Shown: piece by piece, positions 9,489 through 18,159 of the stretch
How the letters are laid out: each line of letters opens with the position of its first letter
Position numbering within the stretch: the first letter of the stretch is position 1
DNA from: an uncultured Clostridia bacterium
GTDB lineage: Bacteria > Bacillota > Clostridia > UBA1381
DNA length: 30,176 nucleotides
NCBI GenBank assembly: GCA_910585795.1
Contig: CAJUFV010000047.1
Coordinates: 1 to 30,176 of the forward strand
Direction of reading: 5' to 3'
Position numbers and translations under genes: made by a program
The notes under the pieces: model-generated
What the model was told of the DNA's origin: nothing
What the model saw: the letters and a program-made list of their open reading frames with translations, nothing else
Databases searched by the model: none

Positions 9489-12400
9489 TTAATTTAACGA
9501 TATACTTGGAGAAAGCGGTATAATATTTTCAAAGCTGTCCCAAAGCATTACCTTAATCTCTGTTACATCTGTAAGATCTCCTACAACATGCTTCATCTCT
9601 TTTGTAAGCTTCTGATTTGCCGCAACATCTATTGTATCATACTTAGTTTCTTTCATTGTTCCGTCAGCCTTATAATAGCTGTATATAATAACTGCCTTTT
9701 GGTCTGACAATGTCGCATTTGTGAAGTTTACTGATGTTGTCAGCTCATTACCTGCCTGAAGCTGCGATACATTTGTCACTTTGGTTTCACCTTTCTTTAT
9801 CTCAGACAATGTGCCTGTAAATCCGCCTTCACCCGTTGTAAAGGTTACATCCTCCGAAATTCCCATCTCGGCTCCCTTTATATTTGCAGCGGTATCCGGA
9901 ACATGAAGTGTATATTTGGTTAATGCCTGAAGCGCTTCTTTAAGTACAATTGCTACCTTACCTTTTACTGTTGAAAGCTCATACGGCACTGCATTGCCAT
10001 TTTTGTCTTTGAGAGTCATGTCACCAAAGGTAGTTAAATCCATTGTTGTTCCAAAGTCAAGCAGTATCTTGTCAATTGAGGTAGGAACCTTTGAAGAGTC
10101 TGTGCTTATTGTGTCGCCTGCTGCAAAAGAAACTCCCGTTGCATCAAGTTCAGGGTCAGCTACAACATATTCAATCTTTACATTGTCAAAGGTTGAGCCT
10201 ACCACTGCTGAAGTCGCGCCATATTCCTGAATTGCGAATGCAGTAATTGAGTCGTAATCCACCTGACGCAGTTCCTCATAATTTACTGTTTTTCTCTGTA
10301 TGCTGCCGCTTGGGCTTTCGATCAGGACTTTTATTGTTCCTCCATCAAAATCAACCTCCGCACTGCAGTGATACCATTCGTTAGGAGTATATGTACCTAT
10401 ATTGGTGTTATTGTCAAGCCAGTTATATGCTGTTCCCACTGAACCGTTTTCAAAATACATAAGCGGTAAAAATCCCTTATTATCCGCATTTCCTGTACCC
10501 TCTGTATTAAACTTAACATGTGTTGACACATTATCTCCCGGCTTTATATCAAATTCTACATTAAGCCTTCCTGTTGTAATCTTCTTTGCAAACTGTTTTG
10601 TTGCACTTGTATTATCTGCACCCTGTGAAAGCCCGAGATAATATGCCTTATCGCTTGCTCCGCTCTTACCTTCAACTATTTTTGACGGGTTTGTATTATT
10701 TTCAGGCGCCCAGCATATCCAATTGACACCTGCATCAGCGATTGATGTATAACTGTTAAAGTTATCTGTAAACGGCAGCTCCTGATATTCAGGAAGGTCG
10801 TCAGGATTTTTAACAACCTTTAAATTATCAAACATTGCTCCGTTATACTCTTCGGAATATACGCCCATCACAAAGCAGTTAAAGCCGCCGGTATATTCCC
10901 GCTCACCGCGAAGCGTATTACCGTCTTTATCTTTTACCTCAATTTCAAGCTTATCATTATCAAGGTCAAGAACCATATTTACATCGTACCATGTGCCGGC
11001 CTTTATTTGTCCTATCGTATTATTCCAACAATCTTGATCTGTTCCGAGCAGAACTGTCTGTCCTGCAAATCTCGGCGCCATGATTTCATAACCATTGGCA
11101 TCTTTAAGTATAAAGTTTGTATTACCCGTACTTGCAGGCTTTACCGAAAAGCTGAATCCATATCTGCCTGTTGCGGCATTTTCAAATGTTTTATAGAACT
11201 GCGCAGTTCTCTGCTGCCAGTCCGGGTATTGATTCTCAATACTGCTGTCAACTCTATCATTCGGCATTACGCTTAAAACCTTGCTGCCGTTTTCCTCTGT
11301 TACAGACGAACGCCACTCCTTAGGCCAATTTTCGTATTTAGTTTTAACGCCGTCTATATTCGCATAGCCCTCAAAATTGTCCTCCCACAAAGTTTTCTTT
11401 GCTGTAGGGTCTTCAGTCTCCACAGGTGACGCGTCAGGAAGCGCTGTCGGGCTTGCTGTAATTTTTAAGTTATCAAATACCGCATATCCAACTGTATTTT
11501 CCCATGCTCCTACCGACATTTGGAATTTGCCGATGTCTTTGCCCGTATATGAAGCCGAACCTCTTACTGTCTTATTATCTTTATCTGTAACAGCAACATC
11601 TATTTTGTCAGCGTCAAGGTCGGCAATTATTCTTACCTTATAGGTTTCTCCCTGTGTAAAGGAGCCTATTCTGTCCCAATTGTCTCCCTGACGTATATTT
11701 ATAGCATCCTTATTGAAGCTTACTATAGTTTCACCGCCCCATGAGCTGTCGCTTATTACAAGCTTGTTATCATTGGCGCTTCCCGGAGTCACTTCAACGT
11801 CTATTCCAACCTTACCTGTCGATTCACTGTTTATATCTCTTACAAGTACGCTTTGACCATTTGTTGCAGGCTCAAGTTTTAACCCTTTGCCCGCGCCGTT
11901 GGAAGCTATGCTTACCGTATTTGTATCAACACCCCAATCGATCGCAATCCAATATTTGCTCTCGCTCGTCAAATCAGTGTTTGAAGTATAACTGTCAAAA
12001 TTATCCTCCCACTCTATTCCTGCCGGCTTAGGGTCAGTTGACGGTGAAGGGTCAGGGTCGGTTGACGGCGAAGGCTCCGGTACATCTATCTCATTTTTAC
12101 TGTACACAACCTTTACATTATCAATATAGCTGCTGCGCTTTTCACCTAAACCTTCATTTTTTGAATCATACTGATTAAAATACATTGATGATGGCGTGGT
12201 GGTATATGTATATGTATTTTCACCGAGCTTTGTACCATTTGCCCTATCTCTTATCTCTGTCGTTACTGTCTTATTGGCAAAGTCAAATTTGTTAATAATT
12301 GTATGCCATACGCCCGGAGTTACATCACATACTTTTAAATTCCAATCAGAGTTAAGTATTGCCTGATCCCAAACCATATTCGGAGCAGATATATCTACAT

Positions 12401-12839
12401 TATTCTCTCCGTCCTTTGTTCTGAAATAAAACATAAAATTAGCCTGATCGCCTCTTAATCCCGGTGCAACATCGAAGGTTACATTCATATAACCATCTGT
12501 GTACTGCTCCATGTTTTCCAGAATAGTAACCTGCGCCGCATTTGAATACCACGGGTCACCTGTTGTCATATTAGATGTTGTAATCTTCAATACCTTGCTT
12601 CCGTCCTTGTCTTCCAATGAAGTAAGCTGACCGACAGCATTTTCTCCTTCCACCGAGCCTACTGCCGGCCAGTATGAAAAGCCTGTGCCGTCAAGGTTAT
12701 CACAGTTTTCAAAATTCTGGTCAACCAATGTCGTTTCCGTCATTGTTGTGTCGTCAGCGGTTGCAGGTATGGTAATACCTGCCGTTACCATTGACGCAGC
12801 CAACAGCAAACTTAAATTTTTCATAAACTTTGTTTTCAT
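9489..12839 (-). CDS. Secreted four-module beta-sandwich (LamG/CBM-like) protein
   Basis: 1116 aa with a signal peptide (about 1-29, ending TIPATADD). Four related modules of about 190-210 residues follow at 36-247, 276-463, 483-678 and 688-892. Each opens with a (D/T)(Q/N)F(E/D/N) motif (DQNFENC, EDNFDSY, EDNFEGY, TDNFNSY) and closes with a (D)N(L/V)K strand (YIDNVKVVY, VFDNLKIT, MFDNLKVV, TFDNVKIE), typical of concanavalin-A-like or LamG jelly rolls. A Pro/Ser/Asp linker (about 254-272) follows module 1. Residues 899-1003 look like a Big_5/SbsA Ig-like domain, and 1005-1116 is the C-terminal module shared with the 6418-9405 protein. No catalytic residues or SLH are seen. I infer glycan binding. 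AGGAGAGG precedes the ATG. Confidence 0.75.
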   Translation of the reverse strand: MKTKFMKNLSLLLAASMVTAGITIPATADDTTMTETTLVDQNFENCDNLDGTGFSYWPAVGSVEGENAVGQLTSLEDKDGSKVLKITTSNMTTGDPWYSNAAQVTILENMEQYTDGYMNVTFDVAPGLRGDQANFMFYFRTKDGENNVDISAPNMVWDQAILNSDWNLKVCDVTPGVWHTIINKFDFANKTVTTEIRDRANGTKLGENTYTYTTTPSSMYFNQYDSKNEGLGEKRSSYIDNVKVVYSKNEIDVPEPSPSTDPDPSPSTDPKPAGIEWEDNFDSYTSNTDLTSESKYWIAIDWGVDTNTVSIASNGAGKGLKLEPATNGQSVLVRDINSESTGKVGIDVEVTPGSANDNKLVISDSSWGGETIVSFNKDAINIRQGDNWDRIGSFTQGETYKVRIIADLDADKIDVAVTDKDNKTVRGSASYTGKDIGKFQMSVGAWENTVGYAVFDNLKITASPTALPDASPVETEDPTAKKTLWEDNFEGYANIDGVKTKYENWPKEWRSSVTEENGSKVLSVMPNDRVDSSIENQYPDWQQRTAQFYKTFENAATGRYGFSFSVKPASTGNTNFILKDANGYEIMAPRFAGQTVLLGTDQDCWNNTIGQIKAGTWYDVNMVLDLDNDKLEIEVKDKDGNTLRGEREYTGGFNCFVMGVYSEEYNGAMFDNLKVVKNPDDLPEYQELPFTDNFNSYTSIADAGVNWICWAPENNTNPSKIVEGKSGASDKAYYLGLSQGADNTSATKQFAKKITTGRLNVEFDIKPGDNVSTHVKFNTEGTGNADNKGFLPLMYFENGSVGTAYNWLDNNTNIGTYTPNEWYHCSAEVDFDGGTIKVLIESPSGSIQRKTVNYEELRQVDYDSITAFAIQEYGATSAVVGSTFDNVKIEYVVADPELDATGVSFAAGDTISTDSSKVPTSIDKILLDFGTTMDLTTFGDMTLKDKNGNAVPYELSTVKGKVAIVLKEALQALTKYTLHVPDTAANIKGAEMGISEDVTFTTGEGGFTGTLSEIKKGETKVTNVSQLQAGNELTTSVNFTNATLSDQKAVIIYSYYKADGTMKETKYDTIDVAANQKLTKEMKHVVGDLTDVTEIKVMLWDSFENIIPLSPSISLN

Positions 12840-12892
12840 TTTTTCCTCTCCTTTTCTTTACTAATTATTTTTTTGTTTATCTATATTAAGTA

Positions 12893-15800
12893 TCATTTTA
12901 TTAGTCTGAGCCGTCCGAACAGCATAGCATTTTTTCCTGAACCTATACCGTCGTTATATTCAGCCCAGCCGCGGCGTCCTGTTCCGTCGTTATCGTTTAC
13001 AAGCATTGAGAAGCCGTAGGTCTTATCCGCATCAGGCTTGTAGCCGTCATAGAACATCTCACTCCATGGAACAGCAATTTCATATATCGTCCGTGTATCC
13101 TCACGCGCGATTTTCATTTCAACATTTTGTACCTCGCCTGTCTGCTTAGTATTATTCATAGCTCTGAAGCGATAGGCATTTTCTCCGCTTGGGAGTAAGG
13201 CAATCGCCATTTCCGTAAATTCCTCGTTTGTTCCGAAGCCGTCTACAATTGCCTCTCCCTGATATACCTTATCCTCAATGCCAAACTGAACACCGTCGCC
13301 GCGCCACTGCATATCAGGCGTTTCATTCTGATAAAACGCGTCGTCTGTGGCTATTACCGCCATATACAGATTATCCTCATCCCACATCAGATTACAGTCA
13401 TAGGAAATATCCTGCGGTCCGCGCCAATCTACAAATTCCTTGATATTAGACGCCTCGTCGGCACAAAGCCATATTCCCTTCCATTCCGACGCGTTTATCT
13501 TGCCGTCTAATTTAGGCTTGCGGTCTGTATATGCCGCGGATGTGAAATCAGTTTGCTTTTCTACTTCTGTCGTATATCCGCTGTCAAGCGTAATCCTGTA
13601 TTCAAGCTTTCGCACACGCTTTTTCACCATTTCGGGCAAATTCATATATACAAGCTTCTCCCTTCCGGGAGCAAGATTAAAAAATCTAACTGTTCTTGTA
13701 TTTTTAGTCATTTCCTTATTTCCGAGAGGCTCGCATTTTCCCGAAACACTGTATGACGAGGACGTATTTTTAATCCTTACTATGGCGCGCCAATGGTCGT
13801 CGTCACCCTTTCGAATTTGCTCGTAATCAACAATCTCCGCCTCAATCGGTGAACCAACGTCAACATTTATGTACGAAAGCAATACAAGCTTGTCGCCGTC
13901 CTTAATACGGACATTGACAGTATAGCTTCCCTCTGTTTCACTTGTCTTAAAGCTCAAAGTACCGCGTCCGTTTTTTATTCCGTTGTTTTCTGTTAACTCT
14001 ATACCGTCAGGCACATCTGCTTCAATTGTAAGATTTCTGTTTGACTTATCAGAAAAATTAACAGTAAACTTATCGTTTGACGTTACCCTAAAGTATGACG
14101 CGTTCTGTGAAATACTGCCCTTTGACTGCTCAAATTTATTGAAATTGCCCCTGATATATATTGGCTCTGATGTAAGCTCAAAGTTATATATTCCGTCAGC
14201 GCTTTCGACATCTGCAATATGGTTCGAATACATATCCAAAATTTCCGCATTAGTACAGCCCAAATCAAGTCCAAGAGTCTGGCTTCCGCCCATTGACCAC
14301 ACAACAGCGATATTCTTACCGTCCGTTGCTTTAAAGTTATACGCGTAAAGTCCGTTATCTGCCGTAACCTTTCCGACAGGTTCTGCGCCCGTCAACAGAC
14401 TGTTAATGCCCGCCATCACGGCATATGCGGGTTTTGCTGCCCACGGCGTTGTTTCGCTGTAATTTGAATCAACAAGTCCCCAATTACTTTCCTGCGATGT
14501 GTCCGCACCGTCATTCTGAATATCATACCAATACAGCTTTTGCGCCACGTCTTCGCCGATTGACAGAGCGTATGTCTGCAATGCGCTTTCAGCCTGTTCC
14601 TGTTCGCTTACTCCGCTTGTGCTGTCACCCGTGTTCATACCATATTCAGTAAGCCAGATAGGTTTTACTTTGCCGTACTTTCCCATAAGCTTCTGAACAT
14701 CTTTAAGTCTGTCAACAAAATAATCGTTTCTGAACTCGCCCGTCCAGTCATACGGGTGACACGAAAGCGCATCCATATATTCATAGCCGCCGTTTTCAAG
14801 TACTCCCTCAATAAAATCCATAGGCGTACCTGCGCAGGCTACTCCTGCAATTTGCGCGTCAGGGTTTACTTCCTTTATAGCTTTATAGGCATATTCCAGC
14901 ATTTTTGCGTATACATCAGGTCCTTCGTTTCTTTCGTTAAATACAGTAAAATTGTATTCGTTCCATATCTCGAAATTATTTATGTAGCCCTTGTATTTTT
15001 CAGCCATATACGCACAGTAATTTGCAAAGCCCTTAAAGCCGTCCTCCGTATTCGGAGCAATTCTCTCGCTGGGAGGATTGGTATTGTCATACAGGAAGTT
15101 ACCGTAGGAAAGCAAAAGCATATATCCTGTATTTTCATCCTTTAGCTGCTGTGTATATAAGTCGTCTGCCTCCGGCACCTTCAGCACACCGCGCGCCGTT
15201 TCAACATTATTCCAGATTATCTCATCGCGGACTTCGCCAAAGCCTGCATATCCCGCTACCTTCGCCGTTTCCGCACTTCCGTGCCAAACACCGTGCGAGC
15301 AGACATTCTGAACAGAATTGCGAAGCTCCTTCGGAGGTTTGTTCACATATGAAAATTCAGTAATTTTTAAATTTTCAATATCCTTTTCCTCACCATCTAC
15401 AATACCTCTGCTCTTTAAATTCGTTTTTAGTGTATATGTACCAAAGGTCTGCACCGCATCAAGATTGATTGTTTTGGTATGCTGCGCATTCTTTTCCATC
15501 TTTATATCAAAGGAGTCTGACAGCACTTCTTTGCCATTGTTATCATACACGGTATATTCGGCGGTTGTATCAAAGTCAACATCTGTAATATTTTCAAGAC
15601 TGACTGTAATATCCTTTGCTTCGCCCGGACCGAATATATTGCCGACCATTGACGACGTTAATTCCTGTTTTACGGGAATACGCGGAAATGTCTTTTTAAT
15701 CCTGACTGAGCTTATGTAAACATTACCCGAAGACCTTCCCATTTCGTCCGCCCACAAGCCTATACGCATATCGCTGCCGTCATAGCCGTGTACGCACTTA

Positions 15801-16243
15801 ATGTCGTCAAGGTAAAAATCATATGTTTTCCATTCATTCGTTCCCTCCATACGAACTATATCGGCATTCGTATGGGTGTGACCGTAATACTGTTTATTAT
15901 TTACTCCGTCATAGGCTATTGTGAAGCATCCGCTGCCCTCGTCATAGTAGTCAACGCTTACAACAAGCGACTGACCGTCTGGAGCCGCAAACTCCTGCCG
16001 ATTAAGCGCAAGCGTAAAATACAGCTGACTTTCCTCGGGTGTCCTTAAAAGAGCCTTTCTGCCTGCTTTTTCTATAACCTGCTCATCGCCTATCCAATAG
16101 CTTTCTATATTTATTTTAGTGGGTTTTGTGCCGAATGTGTATTCGGCATAACCGCTGTAATTATTCTCTTCCTCCGCCGTACATACCCAACAAAAACTTG
16201 TCAGCATAACAGCGGAAAGAATTAGCGAAATAATCTTTTTCAT
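12893..16243 (-). CDS. Secreted GH39-like (clan GH-A) glycosidase with C-terminal CBM9-like domain
   Basis: 1116 aa with a signal peptide (about 1-23, ending WVCTAEE). The N-terminal sandwich carries DYYDEGSGCFTIAYDG as in its paralog at 6418-9405, and 195-300 is Ig-like. The TIM barrel covers about 305-700, with acid/base E429 in FEIWNEYN, SCHPYDW, and nucleophile E533 in IWLTEYGMNTG. Residues 700-895 are beta domains. Residues about 905-1116 look like a CBM9/DOMON-type sugar-binding domain: KLDGKINASEWKG, DISYDCNLMWDEDNLYMAV, TDDAF, RGDGVQFGI, YEIAVPWSEM, and a final GRLRLIK strand. The gene begins 5 bp after the permease stop, with AAGGGG inside the permease end, so it is co-translated with the importer. 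Exact GH family and substrate are unknown. Confidence 0.82.
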   Translation of the reverse strand: MKKIISLILSAVMLTSFCWVCTAEEENNYSGYAEYTFGTKPTKINIESYWIGDEQVIEKAGRKALLRTPEESQLYFTLALNRQEFAAPDGQSLVVSVDYYDEGSGCFTIAYDGVNNKQYYGHTHTNADIVRMEGTNEWKTYDFYLDDIKCVHGYDGSDMRIGLWADEMGRSSGNVYISSVRIKKTFPRIPVKQELTSSMVGNIFGPGEAKDITVSLENITDVDFDTTAEYTVYDNNGKEVLSDSFDIKMEKNAQHTKTINLDAVQTFGTYTLKTNLKSRGIVDGEEKDIENLKITEFSYVNKPPKELRNSVQNVCSHGVWHGSAETAKVAGYAGFGEVRDEIIWNNVETARGVLKVPEADDLYTQQLKDENTGYMLLLSYGNFLYDNTNPPSERIAPNTEDGFKGFANYCAYMAEKYKGYINNFEIWNEYNFTVFNERNEGPDVYAKMLEYAYKAIKEVNPDAQIAGVACAGTPMDFIEGVLENGGYEYMDALSCHPYDWTGEFRNDYFVDRLKDVQKLMGKYGKVKPIWLTEYGMNTGDSTSGVSEQEQAESALQTYALSIGEDVAQKLYWYDIQNDGADTSQESNWGLVDSNYSETTPWAAKPAYAVMAGINSLLTGAEPVGKVTADNGLYAYNFKATDGKNIAVVWSMGGSQTLGLDLGCTNAEILDMYSNHIADVESADGIYNFELTSEPIYIRGNFNKFEQSKGSISQNASYFRVTSNDKFTVNFSDKSNRNLTIEADVPDGIELTENNGIKNGRGTLSFKTSETEGSYTVNVRIKDGDKLVLLSYINVDVGSPIEAEIVDYEQIRKGDDDHWRAIVRIKNTSSSYSVSGKCEPLGNKEMTKNTRTVRFFNLAPGREKLVYMNLPEMVKKRVRKLEYRITLDSGYTTEVEKQTDFTSAAYTDRKPKLDGKINASEWKGIWLCADEASNIKEFVDWRGPQDISYDCNLMWDEDNLYMAVIATDDAFYQNETPDMQWRGDGVQFGIEDKVYQGEAIVDGFGTNEEFTEMAIALLPSGENAYRFRAMNNTKQTGEVQNVEMKIAREDTRTIYEIAVPWSEMFYDGYKPDADKTYGFSMLVNDNDGTGRRGWAEYNDGIGSGKNAMLFGRLRLIK

Positions 16244-16248
16244 AATTA

Positions 16249-17142
16249 TTACCCCTTAATACCGGACATTGTCATTCCCTGCATAATGTACTTCTGGAAG
16301 AATACGAACATTATCGCAGGCGGTATAATTGCAAATGTCAGAATAATAAGCGCCTGATCCTGTGCTATATTCTGCTGAACCGTATATACTTCAACCATAA
16401 TCGTATACACACTTCTATCCTTTAGTACAAGCAGCGGCCAGAAGAAATCGCCCCATGCGGCATTAAAGCTCAGAATTGCCGCTGTAAACATAACTGCCTT
16501 TGAAAGCGGCAGAACAATTCGAAAAAACACTCCCAGCCGTGTACATCCGTCAATTTGTGCCGCTTCAATCAAGGCTGACGGAATACCGTCAAAAAAGCTT
16601 TTAAATACAATTGTCAAAAATGCATTATATCCTGCCATAAGTATCATAGGCCAATAAGTATTCAGCATATGAAGATTTACAATATTGATATATGTCGGCA
16701 CCATGCTTACCTGCGCAGGAATCATCATTGAACCCATAATAACTGCAAACACAACTGTCCAGCCCTTCGGCTTAAGCTTTGATAAAACATAGCCTGCAAG
16801 ACCGTTGAATATTATTGCCGATAATATCGAACCGATAGTTATTATGAACGTGTTCTTATAATACTTGAGAAAATCAAGTGTTTTCCATGCATTTGTAAGT
16901 TTTGAGAAATCCCACGTTTTTGGGAATAATGTAGGCGGAATTTGATAAAATTCCTTTGTATCCTTGAACGATGAAAGAATAACCCATAACGGAGGCGCTA
17001 TACATACAAAAGCTACCAAAACGGCAAATACAAATATAAGCCAATAAACTATTTTAACACTTTTTTGCTTGTAATCTATATCGCTTATAACTCCCACACG
17101 CTTTGATTCAAAGCCCTTTTCCTTTTTCTTAAATAATTTCAT
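16249..17142 (-). CDS. Sugar ABC transporter permease, MalG type
   Basis: A membrane permease of the CUT1 carbohydrate uptake family, about 297 aa. Hydrophobic segments include one at about 30-55 and others through the protein, consistent with six transmembrane helices. The EAA loop that docks the ATPase reads SALIEAAQIDGCTRLGVFF (about residues 190-208). I choose the ATG at 17142 over the GTG at 17151 because GGGGG lies 7 bases before that ATG and almost abuts the GTG. It starts 12 bp after the MalF-type permease stop and should pair with it and with the binding protein at 18160. Confidence 0.92.
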   Translation of the reverse strand: MKLFKKKEKGFESKRVGVISDIDYKQKSVKIVYWLIFVFAVLVAFVCIAPPLWVILSSFKDTKEFYQIPPTLFPKTWDFSKLTNAWKTLDFLKYYKNTFIITIGSILSAIIFNGLAGYVLSKLKPKGWTVVFAVIMGSMMIPAQVSMVPTYINIVNLHMLNTYWPMILMAGYNAFLTIVFKSFFDGIPSALIEAAQIDGCTRLGVFFRIVLPLSKAVMFTAAILSFNAAWGDFFWPLLVLKDRSVYTIMVEVYTVQQNIAQDQALIILTFAIIPPAIMFVFFQKYIMQGMTMSGIKG

Positions 17143-17154
17143 TGTGCGCACCCC

Positions 17155-18084
17155 CTATTCATTCATATTTTTACTTTTAATTTTCATATAGAAAATCGAG
17201 AATATCATAATCATAAGAGCCGTAAGCACGCTTGTAGCTGTTGACTTACCCATCTCCATTGTCTTAAATGCGTAATTATATGCAACCTGCGTAAGTGAAA
17301 TTGACGCGTTATTTGGTCCGCCGCCAGTCATAGTAAGCGGCTGATAGAATATCTGGAAAACATTTATAATCTGCATTATAAAAAGCATTTTTATCATACC
17401 GGACATATGCGGAATGGTTATATGCCTGAGCTTAGTCAATACTCCCCCGCCGTCAAGTGAAATTGCCTCATACAAATCAGTGTTTACAGACTGCAAATCC
17501 GCCAGATATAATATTGCAGTTGAACCAAAGCCGCCCCAAGTCATAGTCACTACAATAAGCTGTATTGTCATTCCCGGGTCGTTAAGCCATTGCATTGCCG
17601 GAAGTCCCATCAGGCTTCTCACATAATTAAGCACTCCGCCGTCACCCGGGTCAAACATAATAACCCACATTACTGCTGTAACAACACCCGGAAGAATACA
17701 GGGAAAGTATGTAGCAAATCTGAAAAAGCCCTTTCCGTGAATAATTTCGTTTAACGCTACCGCTACTATTACCGGCACAAATAAGCCAAGCACTATTGAC
17801 CATAACGCATATTTTATCGTATTCATCATTGCCTTTACGAATACAGAGTCCGATATGACATTCTTATAATTGTCCAATCCGATAAATTCTACACATTCAA
17901 AACCTCTTGTTTCAAAAAATGAAGTCCTTATTCCCATTATCAGCGGCTCAAATATGAACATGATACCGATAATCAGAAACGGCGCTATCATCAGCCATGC
18001 AGGTCCGTCTTTTTTCAGCCAAAGAACAAACGCCTGCGCAAAGCTTTTCTTCTTTATTTTTGATGCTTCATTATAATTTTTCAT
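17155..18084 (-). CDS. Sugar ABC transporter permease, MalF type
   Basis: 309-aa inner membrane permease of the CUT1 family. The N-terminus has a first transmembrane segment at about 30-50 (WLMIAPFLIIGIMFIF), and the EAA loop reads LYEAISLDGGGVLTKLRHI (about 204-222). GGAGG lies 7 bases before the ATG. It follows the binding-protein gene after a hairpin-bearing gap of 75 bp and precedes the MalG-type gene. Together they would import an oligosaccharide. No ATPase gene is present in the window, so the pair probably uses a shared MsmK/UgpC-type ATPase encoded elsewhere. Confidence 0.92.
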   Translation of the reverse strand: MKNYNEASKIKKKSFAQAFVLWLKKDGPAWLMIAPFLIIGIMFIFEPLIMGIRTSFFETRGFECVEFIGLDNYKNVISDSVFVKAMMNTIKYALWSIVLGLFVPVIVAVALNEIIHGKGFFRFATYFPCILPGVVTAVMWVIMFDPGDGGVLNYVRSLMGLPAMQWLNDPGMTIQLIVVTMTWGGFGSTAILYLADLQSVNTDLYEAISLDGGGVLTKLRHITIPHMSGMIKMLFIMQIINVFQIFYQPLTMTGGGPNNASISLTQVAYNYAFKTMEMGKSTATSVLTALMIMIFSIFYMKIKSKNMNE

Positions 18085-18112
18085 AGACTGCCTCCCGAAT
18101 CATAACTTTAAC

Positions 18113-18144
18113 ACCCCCGAAGCGGTTATTTCCGCCGCGGGGGT
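18113..18144 (-). other. GC-rich hairpin between binding protein and permease genes
   Basis: ACCCCCG at 18113-18119 pairs with CGGGGGT at 18138-18144, and GCGG with CCGC inside it, around a TTATTT loop. Read on the minus strand no T run follows. Such hairpins after the binding-protein gene commonly protect its upstream mRNA from 3' decay and lower permease expression, as in malE-malF. That role is inferred here. Confidence 0.6.
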
Positions 18145-18159
18145 CAGAAAGAGAGTTTA

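Noticed and set aside
9489..16243. Two proteins of identical length (1116 aa) suggesting a recent tandem duplication
   Set aside because: Their domains are different (four jelly rolls versus a GH-A barrel with CBM9), so the equal length is coincidence.
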